From positions 1,116,001 to 1,180,000 of the forward strand of contig NZ_OX579588.1 of the NCBI RefSeq assembly GCF_951229915.1: DNA of 64,000 nucleotides, read 5' to 3'. Source of the DNA: Candidatus Ornithobacterium hominis. Its GTDB lineage: Bacteria; Bacteroidota; Bacteroidia; Flavobacteriales; Weeksellaceae. The notes beneath the pieces are model-generated. The model searched no databases. It had not been told where the DNA came from and was given only the letters and a program-made list of their open reading frames with translations. How positions within the stretch are numbered: the stretch's first letter is position 1; each line of letters opens with the position of its first letter. The translations under genes and the position numbers were made by a program. This document shows positions 43,068 through 51,500 of the stretch, piece by piece.

Positions 43068-43141
43068 TTTGATAGAATTTTGAGGTTATAAGTCTTGTTC
43101 TTTTGAGTCCTTGGACTATTTACGGACTGTTTTATAAGAAA

Positions 43142-45520
43142 TTAATCTAGTCTTTTTACTTCATCTTTGTTTCCAAGTTCTTTTTCTTTCACTCTAATCT
43201 TATCATTACCAAAATTATAACTTAATCCAAGAGTGAAATATCTATTATCATTATAAGTATTATAAACTTGTTTTATGCCGTTAGTGTAAGTGGTAAAATC
43301 AGGAGAGGAGGTCTTAAATACATCATTAAGTCTAGCTGTTAGTTGTAACTTTTTATCCATAAATTTCATTCTTAGACCTAAATCTAGCTTCCAAGCAGGT
43401 GATGTTTCAAAGAGAAACTCATGCCCTCTTGACTGTGCTGTAAAAGATGACTCTAAAAGAAATGTCTTATCCTGATTTAGAGAAAAAACTTGATTACTAT
43501 ATAGTTGTAACTTCCATCCATTAAAAATTCTATTAGTTCCTACATCAATACTTGTTTTAGTATTCTGATAAAATCCTGAAATAATATTTGTAGTATTCCA
43601 CCAGCTAAATGGATTGTACAAAATTGTCTGTGTAGCACCAAAAATCTGTAAATTACCCACATTTTGGAATGTATAATATTGTTGATTTTTACTTACATTT
43701 ATTCTCGGAACTTGACTTGCAACATCTTGAATGTAACTATAAAACAATTCTGTAATAAAGGCTCTTTTATATATATATTTAAATCTTATTTCGTTTGAAA
43801 AACTTGGTTGTAAACTAGGATTCCCTTCCACATAGGAGTTAGCATTGGTATAGAACTTAAATGGATTTAACCTTGAAAAACTTGGCCTACTGATACGTCT
43901 ATTCAAAGACAAGTTGAACATATTATTTCTATCCTTAGTATAAGACAAATATAGAGTTGGGAATAATTGCACATATTTTTTTCGATCAACTTGACTTAAG
44001 TTTTTTGAAATCCCCTCAGTTTGAGTGAATTCTGAACGTAACCCTAATTTAGCTTGTAAACTTTCACTGAAATTTTTAGATATATCCAAATATAATGCTT
44101 GAATATCTTCTATATATTTGAATACATTACTTTTATTTTGAGAAAATACTGGCGATCCGTTACTCAAATCATAGAAATTTACATCATTATTAGTTTTTGT
44201 TCTAGCAATTTTACCTCCGTAAGAAAAGTTAGCGAATTTAGTTGGGTGCTGAAAATCTACTTTAGCGCTATAATTTTCAATATTTTGAACACCTGTATTA
44301 TTAGTCATTTGAAATGATGTATGATTACCCAATTGTTCACTAGTAAACTCTCGATCCTTAGTGTTCTTATAATTGAAATAATCTAAATCAATAAACATTT
44401 CCCTACCTAAAGTATCTAGTTTTTGCGAATAATGCACATTTAGAATGTTATTTACATTTTTCTGTTTCATATTCCCATTATTTACTATCTTTCCTAGTAA
44501 AATATTGCTATCACTAGTAATGTAAGTTGTACTATTTTCAATCGAATTAGGTTTTTTATATTCTCCAGAGTAGAAGAGACCTATCACTGACCTTTCATTT
44601 ATTTGATAATCAACGCCTAATTTTCCTGAAACATAGTCTACCGAATGTTTTGTTTTTATCGTATCCCTCCAAACTTGATCTGGGTAGTGAATGTTCATTT
44701 TAGCAAGACTCTGCTCATTTCCTTTTTTGCCATCTAGTGATGCAAAAACTTTCCATTTTTGGTGACTGTAGTTAAATGTATTCCCTAACTTAATAGCTGG
44801 ATATGTTGTTTGTACATATGAAGCTCTAATCTGATTATTCCAAGAATTTTCTTTTGGTTTTTTCAAAACAATATTGATAAGTCCGCCATTTCCTTCTGCT
44901 TCATACTTTGCTGGTGGAGTGGTAATTACTTCGATATTCTTAATGTCATCAGAAGAAAAACTATTCAGGTAACTCACCAATTCTTCTCCAGAGAGTTGTA
45001 CTATTCTATCATTAATCAAAACCCTAGCTCCTGATTTACCTATAATATTTATGCTATTATTATTAACTTGAACACTTGGAGTAACTTTAAGCAAATCTAA
45101 AGCACTACCATTGCTAGAAGAGACAGAGTTTTCAACGTTAAATACTAGCCTGTCAACTTTTTGGTCAATCATTCTTTTTCTTGCTACAATCACAATTTCT
45201 TTTAACTCTGTAGCCTCTTCTTTCAAAACTATAGTTCCGAGTTCAAATGTGTTAGGCTTAATTATCTGAGTTTCGAACCCTATGAAACTTATTTCTATAT
45301 GATCTACAGATGCATTATTTACTATTTCTAGTTTAAAATCACCATTATTGTCAGTAATAACCCCTTCAATAATGCTATTATTATCATCCATAGCTAAAAC
45401 ATCCGCATATGAAATTGGAGTTTGTCGTTCATCAACTATCTTCCCCTTGTAAGTTACACTTTGGGAAAAAACCACAGTACTAAACATTAGCACCAAAAAA
45501 TTTAAAAATACATTTCTCAT
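43142..45520 (-). CDS. TonB-dependent receptor / outer-membrane beta-barrel of the peptide island
   Basis: This 792-aa protein has a signal peptide (MRNVFLNFLVLMFSTVVFSQ) and a carboxypeptidase-regulatory-like domain (22-110, YKGKIVDERQTPISYADV). A plug domain (about 115-225, VRVLIND-like ARVLINDRIVQLSGEEL) is followed by a large barrel of the OMP_b-brl_3 type, ending GLSYNFGNDKIRVKEKE. In this context it may import the peptide (or a metal-peptide complex) or help secretion across the outer membrane. Two LuxR boxes and a -7 box TAATTTTG lie directly upstream. The predicted transcript start is within about 3 nt of the ATG, so the mRNA may be leaderless. Confidence 0.85.
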   Translation of the reverse strand: MRNVFLNFLVLMFSTVVFSQSVTYKGKIVDERQTPISYADVLAMDDNNSIIEGVITDNNGDFKLEIVNNASVDHIEISFIGFETQIIKPNTFELGTIVLKEEATELKEIVIVARKRMIDQKVDRLVFNVENSVSSSNGSALDLLKVTPSVQVNNNSINIIGKSGARVLINDRIVQLSGEELVSYLNSFSSDDIKNIEVITTPPAKYEAEGNGGLINIVLKKPKENSWNNQIRASYVQTTYPAIKLGNTFNYSHQKWKVFASLDGKKGNEQSLAKMNIHYPDQVWRDTIKTKHSVDYVSGKLGVDYQINERSVIGLFYSGEYKKPNSIENSTTYITSDSNILLGKIVNNGNMKQKNVNNILNVHYSQKLDTLGREMFIDLDYFNYKNTKDREFTSEQLGNHTSFQMTNNTGVQNIENYSAKVDFQHPTKFANFSYGGKIARTKTNNDVNFYDLSNGSPVFSQNKSNVFKYIEDIQALYLDISKNFSESLQAKLGLRSEFTQTEGISKNLSQVDRKKYVQLFPTLYLSYTKDRNNMFNLSLNRRISRPSFSRLNPFKFYTNANSYVEGNPSLQPSFSNEIRFKYIYKRAFITELFYSYIQDVASQVPRINVSKNQQYYTFQNVGNLQIFGATQTILYNPFSWWNTTNIISGFYQNTKTSIDVGTNRIFNGWKLQLYSNQVFSLNQDKTFLLESSFTAQSRGHEFLFETSPAWKLDLGLRMKFMDKKLQLTARLNDVFKTSSPDFTTYTNGIKQVYNTYNDNRYFTLGLSYNFGNDKIRVKEKELGNKDEVKRLD

Positions 45521-45526
45521 AATTTA

Positions 45527-45534
45527 CAAAATTA
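45527..45534 (-). promoter_or_regulatory. -7 box of receptor/peptide operon
   Basis: The minus strand reads TAATTTTG. The nearest LuxR-box centre is 37.5 bp from its downstream edge, the same geometry as at the GNAT promoter. Confidence 0.65.
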
Positions 45535-45556
45535 TCATGTTTTATTTGAATAATAA

Positions 45557-45572
45557 TTACACAAAAGTGTAG
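45557..45572. promoter_or_regulatory. LuxR-box operator 1 (proximal)
   Basis: TTACACAAAAGTGTAG has one mismatch to the perfect palindrome. Its centre is near -42 relative to the predicted start of the receptor/peptide operon. Confidence 0.8.
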
Positions 45573-45594
45573 TTTACTGATTTAATCGCAAAAA

Positions 45595-45610
45595 CTACAC
45601 TTTTGTGTAG
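45595..45610. promoter_or_regulatory. LuxR-box operator 2 (distal)
   Basis: CTACACTTTTGTGTAG is a perfect palindrome 38 bp upstream of operator 1. It overlaps the last codons of the GNAT-like gene and supplies its TAG stop. Confidence 0.85.
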
Positions 45611-46221
45611 GTTCCTATTTTCGAGGAGTTGCTAACCAATTCAAATGATAGAAGGTGCTTATTTTTATTATAGAAATTAATCAGTCCTTCATACATTATA
45701 CATATTGGTGTCGTTAAAGATCCCAAGCATTTTTTAGACCTTCCTAACCTAATTATCTCAATATTTAATCTCTCTAGAACTCTTAATAGCTTATTATCAC
45801 ACTCTGCAAAAACAACAGATTTAGTATCTTTACATATATCAACGAAAGCGTTTACTAGTATTTTTTTCAATGATCTTAGATTGCTACACTTTTTATTAAT
45901 AGCTAATCTTCCGATATGCCAAATTGAATTATAGTGATCTATATTGACAATTTCTAGAGGATTTATTCCAAATAGAGACTGTATAGGTAATTCATCTATA
46001 CAATTCCACTTCAACACCCTAACACCGCTAACTATGTTTTGATCATCATTTTTATTTACATATATCTTAGCATTGTCGAAAAACATGCTTTCCATTTCAT
46101 TAATAGATTTAATATTTGAAAAGAAATTTGTATCATATAGCCCAGCAGTATGATGTTTGTAATTCTCAATTACTACAAATTTTACAAAGTCTGATAATTC
46201 ATTTTTAGATAACAAATACAT
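45595..46221 (-). CDS. FeeM/LuxI-like GNAT acyltransferase
   Basis: This 208-aa protein has a central segment SIWHIGRLAINKKCSNLRSL followed by KKILVNAFVD and VVFAECDNKLLRVLERLNIE, then RLGRSKKCLGSLTTPICIMY. This resembles the FeeM/autoinducer-synthase branch of the GNAT fold, which makes N-acyl amino acids or acyl-homoserine lactones. It may acylate the peptide or make an acylated signal. It has its own promoter (TAACTTTG at 46271-46278) and two LuxR boxes. Its last four sense codons and the stop lie in operator 2. The fold assignment is moderate; the substrate is unknown. Confidence 0.6.
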   Translation of the reverse strand: MYLLSKNELSDFVKFVVIENYKHHTAGLYDTNFFSNIKSINEMESMFFDNAKIYVNKNDDQNIVSGVRVLKWNCIDELPIQSLFGINPLEIVNIDHYNSIWHIGRLAINKKCSNLRSLKKILVNAFVDICKDTKSVVFAECDNKLLRVLERLNIEIIRLGRSKKCLGSLTTPICIMYEGLINFYNKNKHLLSFELVSNSSKIGTYTKV

Positions 46222-46270
46222 AGTATTACCAATTTATACATGTAAACTAATTCTCTTTTTATTGACAATT

Positions 46271-46278
46271 CAAAGTTA
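46271..46278 (-). promoter_or_regulatory. -7 box of GNAT-like gene
   Basis: The minus strand reads TAACTTTG. The proximal LuxR-box centre is 37.5 bp from its downstream edge. Confidence 0.65.
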
Positions 46279-46300
46279 TAATTTCTAATCTTAGAATTAG

Positions 46301-46316
46301 CTACACAAAAGTGTAG
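46301..46316. promoter_or_regulatory. LuxR-box operator 3 (proximal)
   Basis: CTACACAAAAGTGTAG is a perfect palindrome near -42 of the GNAT-like promoter. Confidence 0.85.
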
Positions 46317-46338
46317 TAATTATTTGATATACAGAAAA

Positions 46339-46354
46339 CTACACAAAAGTGTAG
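46339..46354. promoter_or_regulatory. LuxR-box operator 4 (distal)
   Basis: CTACACAAAAGTGTAG is a perfect palindrome exactly 38 bp from operator 3, the same spacing as operators 1 and 2. It could also influence the divergent luxR-type gene. Confidence 0.85.
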
Positions 46355-46468
46355 TTCTATTTTTTAGATATATATAGATGATGAAAAGTAAAAAAATAAT
46401 TTTATGTCTCTTTTTTTTAACATTTTTTTCCTATATTCGGAAATAAAAATTAACCACTTGTTTAGATT

Positions 46469-47224
46469 ATGGATAACAATCCTTTTTTCTTTGATAAAAA
46501 CACTGTTAATAAACTTTCTGAGAAGGAATTGAAACAAACATATAATTATTTGGCTACTATAGAAGCATTTTCTAGAGTTACTTACAGTAGTGTTTATATT
46601 ATAGACTACCAGAAACAAGGGTTTGACTTTGTTTCTCATAATCCGCTATTTTTATGCGGTCATAGTCCTGAAGAGGTTCAAGAAATGGGGTATGCCTTTT
46701 ACTTCAAACATGTTCCTAAAGAAGATTTGGAACTTTTATTGAAAGTAAATACAGCAGGATTTGAATTTTTTCATAGAATTCCCTTAGAGGAAAGACTCTT
46801 ACACTTTCTTTCTTATGATTTTCACCTTAAAAATGATGAAGGAAAAACTATATTAGTTAATCAAAAAATCACTCCGATATATTTAACATCCGAAGGGAAG
46901 ATTTGGAAGGCAATGTGTCTAGTTACAATCTCAGAAAAGAAAAAATCTGGAAATATCACTCTATATAAAAAAGGGGAAAATATGAAATTAGTTTATAATG
47001 TTGAGAGTGATTCTTGGAAAGAAGAAGAAAGAATAAAACTTTCCGAAAGAGAAAAAGAGATATTAATTTATTCAGCTAGAGGTTTTTCTATTGCCCAAAT
47101 AGCTGAAACAATTTTTGTCTCAGCAGATACGGTGAAATTCCATAGAAAAAAAATGTTTGAAAAACTAGAAGTTTCTAATATTTCTGAAGCTATATTTTTT
47201 GCAACTAATAACAGGTTGATATAA
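46469..47224 (+). CDS. PAS-LuxR transcriptional regulator of the island
   Basis: This 251-aa protein has a PAS-like sensory domain (about 30-160, YSSVYIIDYQKQGFDFVSHN and later DFHLKNDEGKTILVNQKI). A C-terminal LuxR/FixJ helix-turn-helix follows (about 190-251, LSEREKEILIYSARGFSIAQIAETIFVSADTVKFH region). There is no receiver or acyl-homoserine-lactone domain. It is the only regulator in the island and diverges from the GNAT-like gene, with five matching palindromes nearby, so it is the obvious binder. It probably activates from about -42. The signal sensed by the PAS domain is unknown. Family confidence is high. Confidence 0.88.
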   Translation: MDNNPFFFDKNTVNKLSEKELKQTYNYLATIEAFSRVTYSSVYIIDYQKQGFDFVSHNPLFLCGHSPEEVQEMGYAFYFKHVPKEDLELLLKVNTAGFEFFHRIPLEERLLHFLSYDFHLKNDEGKTILVNQKITPIYLTSEGKIWKAMCLVTISEKKKSGNITLYKKGENMKLVYNVESDSWKEEERIKLSEREKEILIYSARGFSIAQIAETIFVSADTVKFHRKKMFEKLEVSNISEAIFFATNNRLI

Positions 47225-47227
47225 GGA

Positions 47228-47983
47228 CTATTCATTTTTGATAGTGGATAAATAAAATCTTGGAAACACTTTTACTTCTCGGTTTGTTGCTATTCTGAAG
47301 ATAAGGTCTGTACACATTGAGGCTACTAGCCAAGATGCTACAGAAAGTTGTGGTGGAGGCAGTGTATTATCTTCTTCTTTATATTTTTCAATAATCTCTT
47401 CAATCCAAACTTGAGGTGAATTCCAAAACCTCATATAGCTCGTAGAGTACTCTACAACCTTTAATTCATTTAATGGTTTATCATTTTTATTAATTATATC
47501 TAACATAAAACCTTTTGGAGATATAATTGCAACTAATCCACCCCAACCGAGGTTATAAGGATGTAAAATTGGAATATTTTTCTCTTGACATATTTTATCA
47601 AAAAACTGAGGTACCTCAGAAGTAATATCTATGGCATTTACTGCAATTTTATTATTACCTATAATAGACTCTATATTATCCATATCTATAAATAGATTAT
47701 GGGACTTTATCTCAGCATCGGGATTAATACTTAGGAGTCTCCTTTTAATAGCTTCAGCCTTATTACTCCCAATATCATCCATCAAATAATTCTGACGGTT
47801 TAAGTTGGAAAGTTCCACAGAGTCACCATCTACTATATTTATATGTTCGAACCCTAGTCTAAGAGCACATTCAGCTATTACGCTACCGATACCACTACCA
47901 GCTATAAGTATTGGTATGTTTTTTATAAGCTTCTGCTCTTCAGAGTTTATATATATTCTATTTCTACTGTATCTTAAATCCAT
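47228..47983 (-). CDS. E1/ThiF/MccB-like adenylating enzyme
   Basis: This 251-aa single-domain E1-like protein has the nucleotide-binding GSGIGS (29-34), the acidic strand end VDGDSVELSNLNRQ (51-64, with the catalytic-type Arg63), Lys75 in GSNKAE and the later Asp in AIDITS. It lacks the zinc CxxC pairs and the catalytic cysteine of ubiquitin-activating relatives, as in MccB-type enzymes that adenylate a peptide C-terminus. A plausible substrate is the peptide's terminal Leu20 next to Cys19. It has its own promoter with one LuxR box and converges on luxR with a 3-nt gap. The reaction is inferred. Confidence 0.8.
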   Translation of the reverse strand: MDLRYSRNRIYINSEEQKLIKNIPILIAGSGIGSVIAECALRLGFEHINIVDGDSVELSNLNRQNYLMDDIGSNKAEAIKRRLLSINPDAEIKSHNLFIDMDNIESIIGNNKIAVNAIDITSEVPQFFDKICQEKNIPILHPYNLGWGGLVAIISPKGFMLDIINKNDKPLNELKVVEYSTSYMRFWNSPQVWIEEIIEKYKEEDNTLPPPQLSVASWLVASMCTDLIFRIATNREVKVFPRFYLSTIKNE

Positions 47984-48009
47984 AGTATTTGTGTATTTAT
48001 TTTATGGTA

Positions 48010-48017
48010 TAAATATA
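48010..48017 (-). promoter_or_regulatory. -7 box of ThiF-like gene
   Basis: The minus strand reads TATATTTA, one mismatch to TAnnTTTG. It is placed at exactly the same distance from the LuxR box as in the other two promoters. Confidence 0.6.
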
Positions 48018-48039
48018 TTATTAAATGTAATATTTAACG

Positions 48040-48055
48040 CTACACAAAAGTGTAG
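48040..48055. promoter_or_regulatory. LuxR-box operator 5
   Basis: CTACACAAAAGTGTAG is a perfect palindrome upstream of the ThiF-like gene. No second box is present 38 bp further out. Confidence 0.85.
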
Positions 48056-48280
48056 TTTTGTTCGTGAACAAAATAAATGAGAAAGTATAAATCTGAAGCA
48101 TTAATTACAATTATATTTTTTCAACATAAAGAGAAAATAAAATTCAAACATCAAGCAATATAAAAGCAATAATGCTATAGTATAGAATGTACTATCGGAT
48201 TTTAATTATAAAATTAATTTTTTTTAAAAAAAATAATACACAAATAACTGATAATAAGTTTAAAATAAATTCTATAAAAA

Positions 48281-48310
48281 ATACCTTCAACTGATGCTTG
48301 AAGGTATTTT
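48281..48310. terminator. Bidirectional terminator at island right end
   Basis: AATACCTTCAA and TTGAAGGTATT pair around a 7-nt loop, with A and T runs on both sides. It adjoins the right direct repeat. The gap 48056-48280 holds no gene. Confidence 0.75.
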
Positions 48311-48348
48311 TTTTAAGGCTTAAAAAATTTTGCAGATGGTTGATGAGC
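48309..48348. repeat. 40-bp direct repeat, right end of island
   Basis: It is identical to 37969-38008, including the palindrome core at 48315-48321. Ordinary backbone (secA side) resumes beyond it. Confidence 0.88.
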
Positions 48349-48485
48349 TCTTAAAAACATATCTCCGTAGAAAGAGAATTTTACAACTCATGCCCCCGAT
48401 TAATTTTCAGATAATTTCATTAGAGAAATTTATTCTTTTTTTAGTATTCTAATCCTTAGGGAATCAAAAAAAGTCTTTTCTGTGA

Positions 48486-48510
48486 TTTTTTTCTAAGCCT
48501 TAAAATTTTT
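48486..48510. repeat. Interspersed palindrome after secA
   Basis: Core AAGCCTT at 48495-48501, just downstream of the secA stop codon. Confidence 0.7.
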
Positions 48511-48517
48511 TATATAA

Positions 48518-51500
48518 TTATTCATTATCCATAACCCATTCGCCAGAATCAATCAGTGGCTCTGCTTTTTTGTATTTAACTTCCTCTACTTGATTGGTTT
48601 GTACGTTTCTTATACGTACCACTTCATTTCGACCAATTTTCATCACGTAGCGAGGCTGAATTTGCTGTGGTTCAGGCTGCTGCTGACGGTCTGCCACTTG
48701 CTGTTGCTGCTGTTGTGCTTCACTCATGTCCTCTCCCCTGCTCATCTGCATTTTCTCTTCTCTTTCTTTTCTTGTACGCTGAATTTGCTCGGGGTCTGGT
48801 GCTGGTAATTCACCTTTGAATAAGAAAGAAACGACTTCTCTATTTATCGTATCAATCATATTTCGGAACATATAAAAAGATTCCTCTTTATAAACCACCA
48901 GTGGATCTTTTTGTTCATAAGTCACATTCTGAACCGAACGGCGAAGATCATCCATATCTCTCAAGTGTTCTTTCCAATGCTCGTCTATCAATGCTAAGGT
49001 GATGTTTTTTTCAAAATCTTTCATCAGTTTTTTACCATGAGAATGATACGCTTCTTCTAAATCAGTTATCACCATCAAGTTCTTGTTTCCATCTGAAAAA
49101 GGAATTTGAATTCGCTTAAAGTTCTGCCCATTGTTCTCAAAAACATTAGCAATGACTGGATAGGCTTTTTCTGCAGTAGTCTTGAATTTGATTTTATAAT
49201 CTTCCATTGCTGCTTGAAAAACGGCTTCCACTAATTTATTTGTTTGTGTAGTTTTAAATTCCTCTTCACTCACGGGCGATTCCATAGTGAAGTAATTGAT
49301 TAAGTCTAGCTTAAAGTCTTGAAACTTGCCACTAGCCTTGTGTTCTCCTACAATTGCGGCACTTGTATCATAAATCATATTGGCGATATCTGTATCCAAT
49401 CTTTCTCCGTTGAGTGCATTACGCCTACGGGTATAGATGACCTCTCGCTGGCGGTTCATCACGTCATCGTATTCTAGTAATCTTTTTCTGATACCAAAGT
49501 TATTCTCTTCAACTTTTTTCTGCGCTCTTTCAATAGATTTAGAAACCATCGAATGTTGTAACACATCGCCTTCTTTATGCCCCATTCGATCCATTAATTT
49601 GGAGATTTTTTCGGAGCCAAACAAACGCATTAAGCTGTCTTCTAAAGAGACAAAGAATTGTGAACTCCCTGGGTCTCCTTGCCTTCCTGAGCGTCCTCTC
49701 AACTGTCTGTCTACTCGCCTGGAGTCATGTCTTTCTGTACCAATGATTGCTAAACCGCCCGCATCTTTTACTTCTTCTATTAATTTAATATCTGTACCTC
49801 GCCCTGCCATATTAGTTGCGATCGTGATTTTCCCTGGCTGGCCAGCTTGAGCCACTACGTCTGCTTCTTGCTTATGTAATTTTGCGTTCAAGACATTATG
49901 TGGGATTTTTCTCATTTGCAGTGAACGCGACAAAAATTCAGAAACTTCTACAGAGGTTGTACCCACCAATACTGGTCTTTTTTGTTCTTGAGACAGATGT
50001 AAAATTTCTTCTATCACCGCATTATATTTCTCCCGATTGGTTTTATAAATCAAATCTTGGCGGTCATCTCGTGCAATGGGGCGATTTGTAGGGATTGCAA
50101 TCACGTCTAGTTTATAAATTTCCCAGAATTCACCAGCTTCAGTTTCTGCAGTCCCCGTCATTCCAGAAAGTTTATTGTACATTCTGAAGTAGTTTTGCAA
50201 TGTAATTGTTGCAAAAGTTTGGGTTGCTGCTTCGATTTTCACATTTTCTTTTGCTTCTATCGCTTGATGCAAACCGTCAGAGTATCTTCGTCCATCCATG
50301 ATTCGACCAGTTTGTTCATCCACGATTTTCACCTGATCTTCCATCACCACGTATTCTACATCTTTTTCAAACAAGGTATAAGCTTTCAAAAGTTGATTCA
50401 TGGTATGAATCCGCTCTGATTTAATGGCAAAATCTCTGAAGAATTTTTCTTTTTCTTCATGCTCTTCTTCCTGCGAAAGATTTTTTTGTTCAATCTTCGC
50501 AATTTCTGTCGTAATATCTGGCAAAATAAAGAATGAAGGGTCAGAAGAACCTTGTGTTAATTTATCAATTCCTTTATCGGTAAGATTAATTTGATTGTTT
50601 TTTTCATCAATCGTGAAATACAAATGTTCATCAATTTTATGCATTTCTCGATTATTGTCTTGCATGTAATAAGCCTCTGTTTTTTGCAACTGAGTTCTTA
50701 CCCCTTCTTCACTCAAAAATTTAATCAATGGTTTGTACTTGGGCAAGCCACGATACACTTTCATCAATTCAAAACCAGCTGCTTTTTTATCACCGTTTTT
50801 CCATATTTTTTTAGCGTCGTTCAGCGACTGTGAAAGTTCTTTTCGTTGTGCATTGACCAAGGTTTCAATATTTGGTTTAAGTTGATCAAATTCCTGTCTA
50901 TCGCCTTGTGGAACTGGCCCTGAAATTATCAGCGGTGTTCTCGCATCATCTATCAAAACAGAATCCACCTCATCTATCACAGCATAATTTAGCTCCTGTT
51001 GCACCAATTTATCGGTAGAAGTCGCCATATTATCCCGCAAATAATCAAAACCAAACTCATTATTTGTTCCGTAGATAATATCTTTTTTATAAGCTTCTTT
51101 TCTTCCTTCAGAATTAGGTTGGTGATTATCTATACAATCCACGCTCAATCCATGGAATTCCATAAGAGGACCAATCCATGAAGCATCACGGCGTGCCAAG
51201 TAATCATTTACCGTAATCACATGAACCCCTCGCCCCGTCAACGCATTAAGATACAACGGCAACGTAGCTACCAACGTTTTACCTTCACCCGTTTGCATTT
51301 CAGCAATTTTACCTTGGTGCAAAACTGTACCACCGATTAACTGAACATCGTAGTGAACCATATCCCATTCCACCGCCTTCCCAGCTGCATTCCAAGAGGT
51401 TTGCCATACAGCTTGGTCATCTCCTTTCAGGCTTACATAATCTTTCTTGCCTGAGAGTTGGCGATCAAACGGAGTTGCTTTAACTATAATTTGGTCTTCT

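Larger units (their letters stand above)
42543..43129 (-). repeat. Tandem array of four 148-bp precursor-peptide units
   Basis: Four head-to-tail units have exact 148-bp period. Each carries an identical leader, a 20-codon ORF and a hairpin at its stop codon. The only change seen inside the ORFs is a silent one at codon 4 (GTG in the first and last unit, GTA in the middle two). A conserved AGTCCTTGGACT palindrome also recurs in the spacers. High identity indicates recent amplification or gene conversion. Confidence 0.95.

Noticed and set aside
42543..43129. CRISPR-like repeat array
   Set aside because: The four 148-bp units are identical throughout with no variable spacers, each contains an ORF, and no cas genes are nearby.
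46364..46639. Minus-strand 91-codon ORF over the start of the LuxR-type gene
   Set aside because: It is antisense to the well-supported PAS-LuxR gene, has a composition unlike proteins and would cover the promoter region.
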